Under the pieces are notes generated by a model. That model made no database searches, was not told the origin of the DNA, and saw only the letters and a program-made list of their open reading frames with translations. A stretch of DNA of 58,953 nt, from assembly GCA_020349245.1 (NCBI GenBank), contig CP070764.1, forward strand, positions 3,574,616 through 3,633,568. The letters are read 5' to 3'. Source of the stretch: Chloroflexota bacterium. GTDB taxonomy: Bacteria; Chloroflexota; Anaerolineae; Anaerolineales; UBA4823. Positions 34,686-44,075 of this stretch are shown in pieces. Positions within the stretch are counted from its first letter, which is position 1. Each line of letters begins with the position of its first letter. Made by a program: the position numbers and the translations under genes.

Positions 34686-35375
34686 TCAAGGTTCAAATTT
34701 ATATCCAACCCCCCAAACAGTTAGCAGGTGCTTTGGGTTTGAAGGATCGGGTTCTATTTTTTCACGCAGCCTCCGGATGTGGACAGTAACGGTACTGGGA
34801 TCGATATAATCTGAGATTCCCCAGACCCTTTCAAGTACATGGTTTCGCGAAAATACCTGCCGAGGGTGTTGAGCGAGCAGCCAGAGCGTATCGAATTCTT
34901 TGGCAGTTAAGGTGATCTCTTGCTGATTGATTATTACTAAACGGGTTTGAGGATTGATCTCCATGGATGGGTAGATAAGTGGTTTTTCAGTCGGTTCATT
35001 GGATTTAGGTTGGGTTCGTCGTAAAACAGCGCGCACCCGACTCACAACCTCCTGGGGACTGAACGGCTTGAGAATGTAATCGTCCGCACCCATCTCCAAA
35101 CCCGCAATTCGGTCAACTTCGTCCCGTCGGGCTGTCAGCATGATAATCGGAATATCGCTCCGATCGCGCAACCAGCGGGTGAGCTCAAATCCATCAATGA
35201 TCGGTAGCATCAGATCCATTATGATCAAGTCAGGTGATTGAGAATCGATCCGAGTTTGGGCTTCAATACCATCCTGGGCATAAATCACTTGGTAACCAGC
35301 CCTTCTCAAGTAGAGCCCGACAACTTCGGCGATGCTGGGTTCATCCTCAACGACTAAGATCAGATTTTCGGTCAT
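34686..35375 (-). CDS. OmpR/PhoB-type response regulator
   Basis: 229 aa. Receiver domain 1-120: acidic pocket E10-D11, phospho-acceptor D54 in DLIIMDLMLP, switch Thr in IIMLTARRDE and Lys in DDYILKPF. Winged-helix DNA-binding domain 130-228: LTAKEFDTLWLLAQHPRQVF, VTVHIRRLREKIEP, VWGVGYKFEP. It partners with the histidine kinase encoded just downstream. Its target genes cannot be told; the adjacent stalk-protein gene is one candidate. Confidence 0.96.
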   Translation of the reverse strand: MTENLILVVEDEPSIAEVVGLYLRRAGYQVIYAQDGIEAQTRIDSQSPDLIIMDLMLPIIDGFELTRWLRDRSDIPIIMLTARRDEVDRIAGLEMGADDYILKPFSPQEVVSRVRAVLRRTQPKSNEPTEKPLIYPSMEINPQTRLVIINQQEITLTAKEFDTLWLLAQHPRQVFSRNHVLERVWGISDYIDPSTVTVHIRRLREKIEPDPSNPKHLLTVWGVGYKFEP

Positions 35376-35497
35376 CCAGCAGCTCCATTTCCCTATCTTA
35401 TCGTGAGAATATTACAGAATAATTACAAAATATATGTAATGATTTCCAGATTTTTATAATTTATTTTAGTAAATGGAAATTATTTCTTGATGATTAA

Positions 35498-35905
35498 TTA
35501 CGATTTACTTCTTTTTGGCAGGAATCTAATAAAAAACCAAGCCAGGATTATCACTGAGATGATCGCCATCGCACCAAAAACGATGGGTATATTAACAGAG
35601 CCAGTCTGGACCGGGATCGGTGTCGGTGTGGGAGTACCTGTGGGTATTTCCTCAGCTAGTTCAGTGATGATCGGGACAGGGGTTTCGGTCATATTATCAT
35701 GCTCGATGATTGGTAAGTTTATGATAACCGTAACGGTTGTTGTGGATTGAAGGTATTCTATTTTGCTGAGATTATTATTCGATTGGTTTGACGAAGCGAC
35801 CATTTCCTCCAATTCCGCAGCAAGAACTAGATGAACTGGGTATGTGAGGACAACCAGGATTCCCAATAGGAACCAACCTTTTTGAATAGATAGTTTTGGA
35901 TTCAC
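35498..35905 (-). CDS. Secreted Thr/Pro-stalk protein with C-terminal membrane anchor
   Basis: 135 aa. Signal peptide 1-29 ending near VLA. Middle region rich in Ser, Thr and Asn, then the stalk GTPTPTPIPVQTG near residues 90-102. Membrane helix about 104-126 with basic tail RFLPKRSKS. There is no enzymatic domain. The design matches the proteins at 20217 and 25886. It lies 123 nt upstream of the response regulator gene on the same strand. Confidence 0.68.
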   Translation of the reverse strand: MNPKLSIQKGWFLLGILVVLTYPVHLVLAAELEEMVASSNQSNNNLSKIEYLQSTTTVTVIINLPIIEHDNMTETPVPIITELAEEIPTGTPTPTPIPVQTGSVNIPIVFGAMAIISVIILAWFFIRFLPKRSKS

Positions 35906-35987
35906 AAATTAATCTCTTTATTGTTCTTGGATGGATTAGAGCTGGAGTATGTTGACACCGAAGAATCAACTTTTCTCCATGGTAGTC

Positions 35988-36959
35988 CTACCAAGCGTAT
36001 GCCTCGGGAGATTCTCCACCTGGTCCTGGCCAGATGCTTGTTAACTTGACTAATTGTTCATCCGAGAAACCTATTTCCAAGGATCTCAAGCTGTTTTCGA
36101 GCTGTGTTATTGTTCGAGGACCGATAATTGGCGCAGTGACCACAGGATTCGATAACAGCCAAGCTAAGGCAACATTTGCAGGTTCCTCACCCAACTCCTG
36201 GCAGAAATCATCATAAGTCTTTAACTGAATTGAATACTCTTCCATGCCCTTCTTTATGTCATCGGATTTTCGCCGTCCTACTGCCTTTTTATCCAATAAT
36301 CCGGCAAGCAAGCCGCCAGCGAGAGGACTGTAAGGGATCAAACCAAGGCCAAATTCTCTGCAAGCTGGGATAACTTCCAATTCGATCATTCGATCGATCA
36401 AGTTATACAAACTCTGTTCGCTGACCAATCCGAGGGAATGTCTCGCGATTGCCGTATGCTGAGCCTGGGAGATGTGCAATGCACCAAAATTGCTGCAGCC
36501 AACATAGATCACTTTCCCCTGGGTCACGAGAAGGTCCATCGCTTGCCAAATTTCTTCCCAGGGTGTTTCCCGGTCGACGTGATGCATCTGGAAGAGGTCA
36601 ATATAATCTGTCTGCAGGCGTCTCAGGCTGTCTTCACAGGCGACTCGAATGTGTTTTGCTGACAACCTTCTTTCATTGGGTCCTTCTCCCATCCGGCCAA
36701 ATACTTTGGTTGCGAGAACAATCCTATCCCGCTTCCTGGTACCATCAGCTAACCAGCGTCCAATTATCTTCTCTGTGATTCCTTCTCCCATTTCCCACCC
36801 ATAGACATTTGCTGTATCGAAAAAATTTATCCCAAGATCTAAAGCCCGATCCATAATTTTATGACTGGTCTTTTCATCTGTGTGAGGACCGAAATTCATT
36901 GTTCCCAGGCATAACCGGCTAACTTTCAAACCAGTTCGTCCTAAGTTTGTGTATTCCAT
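35988..36959 (-). CDS. Aldo/keto reductase
   Basis: 323 aa, full length. The catalytic tetrad is visible: Asp48 (FFDTANVYG), Tyr53, Lys near residue 84 (VLATKVFG) and His in LFQMHHVDRE. The C-terminal NADPH-binding segment has APIIGPRTITQLENSL. The enzyme reduces aldehydes or ketones, or the reverse; no specific substrate is inferred. GGAGG precedes the ATG at good spacing. It stands alone between the two-component genes and a GT5-like gene. Confidence 0.95.
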   Translation of the reverse strand: MEYTNLGRTGLKVSRLCLGTMNFGPHTDEKTSHKIMDRALDLGINFFDTANVYGWEMGEGITEKIIGRWLADGTRKRDRIVLATKVFGRMGEGPNERRLSAKHIRVACEDSLRRLQTDYIDLFQMHHVDRETPWEEIWQAMDLLVTQGKVIYVGCSNFGALHISQAQHTAIARHSLGLVSEQSLYNLIDRMIELEVIPACREFGLGLIPYSPLAGGLLAGLLDKKAVGRRKSDDIKKGMEEYSIQLKTYDDFCQELGEEPANVALAWLLSNPVVTAPIIGPRTITQLENSLRSLEIGFSDEQLVKLTSIWPGPGGESPEAYAW

Positions 36960-37192
36960 GATTTCCTCCAGGTTTTAGAACTTTTATGGTTCGAACCTTA
37001 TATCGTCATACTTGTGGTTGAAATATATTGGGTAATTCGCAGGAATTTCCTAAGTTCCATTGAGTGATTGAAGTATATCATGCAAAATAATTTCTTCTAA
37101 CAGTCGAAATTTCTGCCTCGAATTCATATCAAGACAAAAGAAAGTTCTGCAGTCATTTGGGCTGTTATCGTTGCATAAGAAATTTATATATC
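36960..37192. other. Intergenic region without a recognised gene
   Basis: This 233-nt AT-rich stretch holds the 3' end context of the GT5-like gene and the promoter region of the aldo/keto reductase gene. No structured RNA, promoter of convincing quality or ORF was seen. Confidence 0.5.
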
Positions 37193-38884
37193 TTAGTCCG
37201 GAAGAATGTGCTTCAAATAAGTTTTTGCAGCATTATTCCAGGAGAATTCCTTTTGGATATAGGAAATACCACCAGTCACCATTTGATAATAGAGATCTTG
37301 ATTTGTCTGAAAAATTTGGGATGCATCTTCAAGACAGGTGACGAATTCTTCTACCATTGCGTGGACTGTGGGAAGTTTTCGGCGCTGTTCCAAGCGATTG
37401 GATTTTTGTGAGTTGATCGCGTAGTTTGCAGCATTGATCGCTTGCCAATCACCCAGCTTGTTGGGGATGTCGTCCGGTTCACGAAACAAGAACCCAGTTG
37501 CCGGAGTGTGTTGGCGGTCCCACCGGTCTGACCTCTTCTTGACTGCAAGTGAAAATGACGATGCTTGGCGAAATGGCACGACTTGTTGGGTGATTCCTCC
37601 TGTTGCTCTTCCGATGCATACCACACCATTAAGATAATATTCGTTTGCCATGCCGAAAGGTTCGTAATATGAAGGCATCATCCCGAAGGTCGCTCCTCTC
37701 AAAATAGGAAAGAAACCTTCTCGGAATAAGAATGGAAATGCCAGGATCCGATGTGGGTATTTTTGAGCAAGTGATTTAATGAAGCTGATCCCGGACAGGC
37801 CTTCTTCACCGGGGATTGGAAAAAACAGGAAGCGGGCTTGATCGTTTATGTGCAGGTACCGCTCAGCAGCCAAACAGGCCAGTTCGAAACCTTTTTGGCG
37901 GCTATCATCTCGTCCAGCCATCACGAACCATTGCGCTTCTCCGCGGTCAAATTTCTTAGTGTCTCCCCAAATAGGAGTACTTTTTGCGGGTGAGAAACTG
38001 TCAATGGCTGCAAAAGCTTGTTTTCGATTTTCATTCTTCCAATCCCGAAGACTTGAATAATCACCTTCTACTGCGGATGAGTATATGTCATGTGGAATGG
38101 CATTCTCCATGAAAACACCGTTATTTACCCCCAGCAAACGCGTCCTTAATTGAGAGGTGATATGCGGAATCATGATTTCAGTTTGGAGGATTTCGGTGGA
38201 CAGGTCTTCGGCAAATTGTTTAGAAACTGTAAAAATCGGATTTCCCAATAGGGGCAATGAATACTCCAGTATGGTATGCCCAACTTCTCTATCTCTGGAT
38301 ATCCCAATTCTTCGTAAATCACCATCACTGACACCACAATCATAGCTGTTGTGTAAGGTTAAAAATTGCGAAGTTTTGCCAATCACCTCTGGTTGATTAG
38401 AAAGAGCCAGTGTGGTTGTGGCGGCCTCCCAATCTTGCAATAAAATGACCCAATGGCACTTAGCGTTGATTGCTGGCAAAGCTGAGGAAACCGCTTTACC
38501 AAAAAATAGGGAATCACGGAGAAGAATTGATTGATTAGATGTGGTTTCGACATCATAAGGATGGCGCTGACCCGAGAAAAAGGGTGGATTTTCATTGGTG
38601 TCAGAGGTTGATTTGAGAAAAACCCAATTTATTTCGTTATCAAGAGCTCTAACTTCAATATCAAATATTCGATCATCAAAAGGTACCTGGATCTTACAGA
38701 TAACCTCCATATTTTGTTCGATATCAGTGGTTTTGGCTATATACCGGTGATAGGGAGAAATAACATAGGTGGGTAATCCTGAACTTTTATGTATGGATTT
38801 GGGGAGATGAGCCATAACTGCTGCAATACCACCCCCCGGCGCGTATGGAGTTTCATAGGTAATAAAAGCAATTTGTGTGTTCAA
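37193..38884 (-). CDS. GT5-like glycogen/starch synthase-family glycosyltransferase
   Basis: 563 aa from a TTG (an ATT lies 3 nt before). The N-terminal GT-B domain begins FITYETPYAPGGGIAAVMAH, where glycogen synthases have the KTGGL loop; here Lys-Thr is replaced by Pro-Gly. The C-terminal domain has MPSYYEPFGMANEYYLNG and CIGRATGGITQQV, matching the EPCG/TGGL region of GT5. These catalyse alpha-glucan or related synthesis from a nucleotide sugar. The altered ADP-glucose loop and the larger N-terminal domain suggest a different donor. It is divergently placed from the Fe-alcohol dehydrogenase gene; no other glycogen gene is nearby. Confidence 0.78.
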   Translation of the reverse strand: MNTQIAFITYETPYAPGGGIAAVMAHLPKSIHKSSGLPTYVISPYHRYIAKTTDIEQNMEVICKIQVPFDDRIFDIEVRALDNEINWVFLKSTSDTNENPPFFSGQRHPYDVETTSNQSILLRDSLFFGKAVSSALPAINAKCHWVILLQDWEAATTTLALSNQPEVIGKTSQFLTLHNSYDCGVSDGDLRRIGISRDREVGHTILEYSLPLLGNPIFTVSKQFAEDLSTEILQTEIMIPHITSQLRTRLLGVNNGVFMENAIPHDIYSSAVEGDYSSLRDWKNENRKQAFAAIDSFSPAKSTPIWGDTKKFDRGEAQWFVMAGRDDSRQKGFELACLAAERYLHINDQARFLFFPIPGEEGLSGISFIKSLAQKYPHRILAFPFLFREGFFPILRGATFGMMPSYYEPFGMANEYYLNGVVCIGRATGGITQQVVPFRQASSFSLAVKKRSDRWDRQHTPATGFLFREPDDIPNKLGDWQAINAANYAINSQKSNRLEQRRKLPTVHAMVEEFVTCLEDASQIFQTNQDLYYQMVTGGISYIQKEFSWNNAAKTYLKHILPD

Positions 38885-39092
38885 ATGAAACCTAGAAAAT
38901 TCCTGGTAAAGATAATAGAATTATAACATTCGGAATAATCGAAGAAATCGAACAGGGAATTTCCGGTTAGAAAGGGGAAAATCAATCAGCTGGAGGTAAA
39001 TTCCGATAGCAAGAATTCACGCGCTGCGTGTAGCCATATATTGGATTATTAATTTATCACACATCATATACAATACCCAATTCTGAGGCTTG

Positions 39093-40253
39093 ATGCCTAT
39101 GTTTTTTGATTTTTCAACTGCAACTCGAATCATTTTCGGCCGAGCCAAAGTCAATGAAGTAAGTTCAATTGGCCTAAAAGCGGGCAAGAAGGCTCTGCTG
39201 GTATATGGCGCTTCGCCAGAACGACATGAAAATCTTCTGAATTCTCTGGATAATGAAGGAATCAGCTATATCCCCTTCGCCGTAACCAAAGAACCAACTC
39301 TGGAAATAATCGAAAATGGGGTGTATCTATTTCGAAAGGAAGCGTGTGAAATGGTTATTGCTATCGGTGGCGGAAGTGTGATCGATACCGGGAAAACGAT
39401 CGCTTTATTATCCAATAATGATGGAGAAATCCGTGATTATCTTGAAGTGGTTGGCTTGGGGAAAGAAATCAACCATCCAGGTGCTTTTATGATCGCGATT
39501 CCAACAACTGCTGGTACCGGGAGTGAAGTTACCCGAAATGCTGTGATCGGTGTAAAGGAACAAAAAATCAAGGTCAGCTTGCGCTCAAATTATTTACTGC
39601 CAAGCGTCGCTATCATAGATCCTGAATTAACTGCCAGCATGCCGCCAAATATAACGGCTTCAACCGGTATGGATGCCATAACGCAGCTGGTTGAAGGTTT
39701 CGTATCAAACAAGGCGAATCCGATCACGGATGCTTTTTGTCAGGATGGTTTGCAGTATGCTGCGAGTTCAATTCGTGAAGTTTATACACACGGTGAGGAT
39801 ATCAATTCCAGAGAGAGAATGTCTTTAGCCAGCCTTTACAGTGGTATCGTTCTGGCAAATGCTAAACTCGGTGCAGTACATGGTTTTGCAGGTGTGATTG
39901 GAGGTATGTATGATGCACCCCATGGAGAGATATGCGCGGCGTTGTTGCCTGCGGTGATGAGGGGGAATATTGAATCTTTGCAAAGGAAGAAATTTTCGAC
40001 TGAGTATCTCTCCCGCTATAGGAAAATTGCCCAAATTTTTGGAGCGGAGTCTGATCCTAAACCGGAGGAGGCTGCTGAGACGATTTACCGTCTCAATGAG
40101 TATCTGAACATTCGTCCGCTGTCCAGTTTTGGCATCTCTGAAGCGGATTATCCAGAGATCATTGTGAAAGCTGCTGCATCAAGCAGCATGAAAGGTAATC
40201 CAGTTGTACTATCACCTGAAGAGATGTATAAGATGCTTGAAATATCGCAATAA
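39093..40253 (+). CDS. Iron-containing alcohol dehydrogenase
   Basis: 386 aa. Residues 1-170 are the nucleotide-binding domain (AIGGGSVIDTGKTIAL, the glycine loop). The iron site is in the C-terminal half: Asp in GMDAITQLVEGFVS, then His residues in GAVHGFAGVIGG and APHGEICAALLPAVM. These type III dehydrogenases interconvert alcohols and aldehydes with NAD(P). ATGs at 39093 and 39099 are both possible; TGAGG (39084-39088) is 4 and 10 nt away. The gene is alone on its strand. Confidence 0.93.
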   Translation: MPMFFDFSTATRIIFGRAKVNEVSSIGLKAGKKALLVYGASPERHENLLNSLDNEGISYIPFAVTKEPTLEIIENGVYLFRKEACEMVIAIGGGSVIDTGKTIALLSNNDGEIRDYLEVVGLGKEINHPGAFMIAIPTTAGTGSEVTRNAVIGVKEQKIKVSLRSNYLLPSVAIIDPELTASMPPNITASTGMDAITQLVEGFVSNKANPITDAFCQDGLQYAASSIREVYTHGEDINSRERMSLASLYSGIVLANAKLGAVHGFAGVIGGMYDAPHGEICAALLPAVMRGNIESLQRKKFSTEYLSRYRKIAQIFGAESDPKPEEAAETIYRLNEYLNIRPLSSFGISEADYPEIIVKAAASSSMKGNPVVLSPEEMYKMLEISQ

Positions 40254-40284
40254 GGCATGTATGGTTGCTTATCCGCGGGGGAGA

Positions 40285-42168
40285 TCAACCGAAATCACCT
40301 TCGATTCTAAATTGAGTTTCATAGAGCTCTGCATATTTACCACCTTGAGCTAGGAGAGCCTGATGCGTGCCTTGTTCGATCAATCTACCGCGTTCGAGGA
40401 CAATTATCTTATCCGCTGAGAGGATGGTGGAAAGGCGATGTGCAATAACCAGGCTTGTTCGCCCTGCCATGAGGGGAGCTAATGCGTCCTGGATCAAGGC
40501 TTCATTTTGAGAATCCAGGTGGGAGGTAGCCTCATCGAGAATGAGAATGGAAGGATCTTTTAAAATCACCCGGGCAATAGCAAGTCGCTGTTTTTCCCCA
40601 CCACTCAATCGATAGCCTCTTTCGCCCACAACCGTCTCATATCCGTCGGGTAAATTATGGATGAAATCATGGATATTAGCAGCTTGACAGGCTGAGAAGA
40701 TTTCTTCCTGCTTCGCATCTGGTCGCGCATAGAGCAAATTAGCTTGGACCGTATCATGAAAGAGATAAGTTTCCTGGGTGACCATGCCGATCTGCTTGGC
40801 GAGCGATTCCTGGGTGATGTTCCGGATCTCGATCCCATCGATATAAATATTCCCCGCAGTTGGTTCATATAATCTAGGCAATAGGTAAGTGATTGTAGTC
40901 TTCCCAGCGCCTGAATGGCCCACAAGGGCGCACAGCTCTCCCGGTGATATCTGGAAGGTGATGTCTGTAAGTGCCCAGCGATTTTCATCCTCGAACGCAA
41001 GGATCTTTTCTCCCTCTTCCCCTGGATCTTGGTGGTCACCATTTTTTTCATCGTCGTATGTCTCATACCTGAATGACACATTATCAAACTGGACTCTGCC
41101 TTCAATCCCCCGAATTTCTATCGCGCCGGGTTTATCTTGGATTTCGATTGGCAGATCCAGGTATTCGAACACTCTTTCGAAGCTAACCATCGAAGTGGCA
41201 AAATCAACCTGAACATTGGTAAGGGAGGAAATCGGTCCATATAAACGAGTCAAGTAAGCGGCAAAAGCCACGATAGTGCCGACTGTCAATACATCTGTTA
41301 GGACGAGATATCCACCTGCCCAGTAGATTAATGCAGTTCCGATCGCTCCGGAAATGCCCAATCCCATAAAAAACCAGCGCCCAACCAGTGCACGCCTGAC
41401 ACCAATATCACGTACCTTTGAGTTGATCTCCCGGAATTGACCAGATTCACGCTGATAGCGTCCAAAAGTTTTAACCAACAAGGCACCGTTAATACTCAAT
41501 GTCTCGCTGATCAGACTGCTTAAATCTGCGTTGTACTCCATAGCTTTGCGACGAATATTTCTCAATATACCGGCAATTCGGCGGGCGGGTAATAGGAACA
41601 AAGGTAAAACTGCGATCGATAAGAAAGTGAGCCGGGCATCAATCGTAATCATTACGACCAAAGTTGAGATCAATGTGACCAAATTTGTAACAATGTTTGG
41701 CAATGTACCGGTAATCGCATTTTGCGCGCCGACCACGTCACTGTTAAAACGGGAGATAATTTCACCTGAACGGGTATGCGTAAAGAAACGTAGGGACATC
41801 CTTTGTAAATGGTCATACATCTCCTGACGTAAATCGAAAATAATCCCTTCTCCAGCTTTCGCAGAGAAGTATCTTTCGACAATTCCGATTAATCCACTGC
41901 TGACTGGTATCCCGATCATAGCTAACGCCAATATTGTCAATTGCCTGAAATCTTTATTGGGAATCACATCATCTATCAAGGACCGGTAAAGCAAAGGAGG
42001 GATTAACTCAAGTAGGGAAATTGTTATGATCGCGATCAAGACGATAAAAATATTGCTCCAATAAGGAGCTGCATAAAATGCAATGCGCCTTAAGAGCTTT
42101 CGATCAATCTTGGCTTTTCCCATTGATTCATCGGATCGAATTAATGACCACCAACCACCTTGATACAT
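40285..42168 (-). CDS. ABC exporter with fused membrane and ATPase domains
   Basis: 627 aa. The N-terminal six-helix exporter domain covers about 25-330 (IIFDLRQEMYDHLQRMSLRFFTHTRSGEIISRF is characteristic). The ATPase covers 345-615 with Walker A GHSGAGKTT, signature YRLSGGEKQRLAIARVIL, Walker B ILILDEATSHLD and the H-loop in VIAHRL. It would act as a homodimer or with a partner, to export lipids, drugs or peptides. A 30-residue charged insertion (EDENRWALTDI region) lies between the beta strands at about residue 370-400. No partner gene is nearby. Confidence 0.95.
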   Translation of the reverse strand: MYQGGWWSLIRSDESMGKAKIDRKLLRRIAFYAAPYWSNIFIVLIAIITISLLELIPPLLYRSLIDDVIPNKDFRQLTILALAMIGIPVSSGLIGIVERYFSAKAGEGIIFDLRQEMYDHLQRMSLRFFTHTRSGEIISRFNSDVVGAQNAITGTLPNIVTNLVTLISTLVVMITIDARLTFLSIAVLPLFLLPARRIAGILRNIRRKAMEYNADLSSLISETLSINGALLVKTFGRYQRESGQFREINSKVRDIGVRRALVGRWFFMGLGISGAIGTALIYWAGGYLVLTDVLTVGTIVAFAAYLTRLYGPISSLTNVQVDFATSMVSFERVFEYLDLPIEIQDKPGAIEIRGIEGRVQFDNVSFRYETYDDEKNGDHQDPGEEGEKILAFEDENRWALTDITFQISPGELCALVGHSGAGKTTITYLLPRLYEPTAGNIYIDGIEIRNITQESLAKQIGMVTQETYLFHDTVQANLLYARPDAKQEEIFSACQAANIHDFIHNLPDGYETVVGERGYRLSGGEKQRLAIARVILKDPSILILDEATSHLDSQNEALIQDALAPLMAGRTSLVIAHRLSTILSADKIIVLERGRLIEQGTHQALLAQGGKYAELYETQFRIEGDFG

Positions 42169-42314
42169 ATCTACCTCACAGGATACGGATTATGCACATG
42201 AGTAATTTAGAAAAATTCATGGATTTCTCAACAAATCCCAAATTTCGCCTCTCATAAACTGGAAAAGCTGGAGATTATAATGAATAAATGAAAACAACAA
42301 GAGGAGCCTAGAAC

Positions 42315-42848
42315 ATGAGATTTCAAGAATTAATACATCGTCGTTACAGCGTCAGAGATTATCTACCAAAAGAAATTGATCCCACCCTATTGAATCTGAT
42401 CCTCACAGCAGCTCAATTTGCTCCAACTGCAGCCAACAGACAACCATTCCGTTTGATCGTGATTTCAACAGCAGGAAAACAGGATCAGCTACGGGAGATT
42501 TATGATCGAGAGTGGTTCGTCAATGCACCAATTATAATTTGTGCCTGTGGTATTCCGGAAATTGCTTGGGTTCGGGAAGATGGAAAATTATACCTTGATG
42601 CAGATATCGCGATTGTTATGGATCATGTGAGCCTGGCAGCGGCAGATCTGGGATTAGGATCCTGTTGGGTGGCATCCTTTCAAACAGAACGTGCCCGGGA
42701 CATCCTTCAAATTCCTGATGATGCAGAACCAATTGTTTTCATGTCCCTGGGCTACCCCGCAGGAGAGCCGGAAGAAAAAGAACGAAAGCCAATTGAGGAA
42801 TTGGTCGCGTATGAGACTTGGTTTGGTCAGATAGCTGAGTCGCATTGA
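42315..42848 (+). CDS. Nitroreductase family FMN protein
   Basis: 177 aa, short end of the family. FQELIHRRYSVRDYLPKEID at the start and AAQFAPTAANRQPFRLIV are the FMN-binding region; GLGSCWVASFQTERARDIL and VFMSLGYPAGEPEEKERKP form the C-terminal half. It probably reduces quinones, nitro compounds or similar using FMN. AGAGGAG precedes the ATG and a TATAAT box (42276-42281) lies 34 nt upstream. It precedes the serine hydrolase gene by 35 nt and may be cotranscribed with it. Confidence 0.92.
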   Translation: MRFQELIHRRYSVRDYLPKEIDPTLLNLILTAAQFAPTAANRQPFRLIVISTAGKQDQLREIYDREWFVNAPIIICACGIPEIAWVREDGKLYLDADIAIVMDHVSLAAADLGLGSCWVASFQTERARDILQIPDDAEPIVFMSLGYPAGEPEEKERKPIEELVAYETWFGQIAESH

Positions 42849-42883
42849 TATTCAGATAAACGTTTCTTATTTTTACGAATCCT

Positions 42884-44053
42884 ATGGATTTAATTGTGAA
42901 TCCCAGCCTTGTAACGCCGCTTGATTTTAATAGAATTTCAGCAAACACTGAATTTGGTTATCAAGCGGGAGATTTTAAATCCGTTGCCCATTTATTCGAT
43001 CGACAAATACAAAAGGGTCTTCACCCAGGTGCCCAGCTCGTGGTTCTTCAAAATGGGAAGGTTGTCATCGATCGGTATGGAGGGTTTACAGGATTTGATA
43101 GAAAAGTGAAACTAACTCCACACACCCGATTTTTAACCTTCTCAATTACCAAAGTGGTTACGGCAGCTTGTATTCTTAAACTCCATGATCACGGTTTTCT
43201 CGACATTGATAAACCCGTGGCATCTTATTGGCCAGAGTTTTCATCCAAGGGAAAAGAAGCGGTCACGGTTCGCCAGGTTCTATTACACCAAAGTGGCTTT
43301 TCAAATAAAAGAATCGTCAACCAGATGCTGCATATCACGAATTGGCAGAAATTAACTCGTGATATTGCAGGTCAAAAACCAGAATTTGAACCAGGGAGCA
43401 AATCCGTGTACCAGCTCCTGAATTTCGGCTTTATTCTCGGTGAGCTCGTCAACAGAATTACAGGTATTCCCATTGATCAATATCTCAGTGAACAATTCAT
43501 CGCTCCCATGGGTTTAGATGATACTAGCATGAGATATAGATATGAGGATCAGCAATTGAATGCGGAACTTTCCTCTAGTACACTGCAGGATAAAATCCTT
43601 GTCCGGGCATTTAATTCGAAAAAAGTACGAAAAGCATTGATACCTGCTGCATCCTTATACAGCACAGCGAGGGACCTGGCAGTTTTCTTTCAGATGTTGT
43701 TGAATTATGGTCGCTATGGAGATATTCAATATCTAGAGAATGAAACGGTATCTTCAGCAACTTCTTTGAACTTTGAGGGTTACGATCATTCCCTTGGCAG
43801 AATAATTAGATTTGGACAAGGTTTTTTCCTGGGAGGGGAACACCAATTGCATTCTGAATTACCAGATGGCATGGGAAAAGGCAGCAGCAGGGATACCTTC
43901 GGACATTATGGTCAGCGAACTTCTGTGGTGTGGGCTGACCGCAGAACACAAACAGTGATGGCCTTCCTTTGCAACCGGGCACTCTCAAGTTTTGCTTATA
44001 AGTCCCGGCTAAAGGAGCTCTCGGATGCAGTTTGGGATATCGTCGATAATTAA
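42884..44053 (+). CDS. Beta-lactamase-like serine hydrolase (class C/EstB type)
   Basis: 389 aa. The class C/D-Ala-D-Ala peptidase fold is shown by SITK (S-x-x-K, nucleophile in FSITKVVTA near residue 86), the Tyr region SVYQLLNFGFILGELVNRITG and the third motif FGHYGQR. FLTFSITK and PHTRFL around it are typical for EstB-type esterases. No signal peptide is seen, so it may be a cytoplasmic esterase or peptidase. A lactamase function is not implied. It is convergent with the metallophosphoesterase gene, 11 nt away, with a short hairpin (44057-44075) between them. Confidence 0.9.
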   Translation: MDLIVNPSLVTPLDFNRISANTEFGYQAGDFKSVAHLFDRQIQKGLHPGAQLVVLQNGKVVIDRYGGFTGFDRKVKLTPHTRFLTFSITKVVTAACILKLHDHGFLDIDKPVASYWPEFSSKGKEAVTVRQVLLHQSGFSNKRIVNQMLHITNWQKLTRDIAGQKPEFEPGSKSVYQLLNFGFILGELVNRITGIPIDQYLSEQFIAPMGLDDTSMRYRYEDQQLNAELSSSTLQDKILVRAFNSKKVRKALIPAASLYSTARDLAVFFQMLLNYGRYGDIQYLENETVSSATSLNFEGYDHSLGRIIRFGQGFFLGGEHQLHSELPDGMGKGSSRDTFGHYGQRTSVVWADRRTQTVMAFLCNRALSSFAYKSRLKELSDAVWDIVDN

Positions 44054-44056
44054 TGA

Positions 44057-44075
44057 TCAGCAGGTCAACTGCTGA
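44057..44075. terminator. Shared hairpin between convergent genes
   Basis: TCAGCAG (44057-44063) and CTGCTGA (44069-44075) pair perfectly around GTCAA. It overlaps the stop codon of the minus-strand metallophosphoesterase gene. No T-run follows on either strand, so termination strength is doubtful. Confidence 0.4.
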
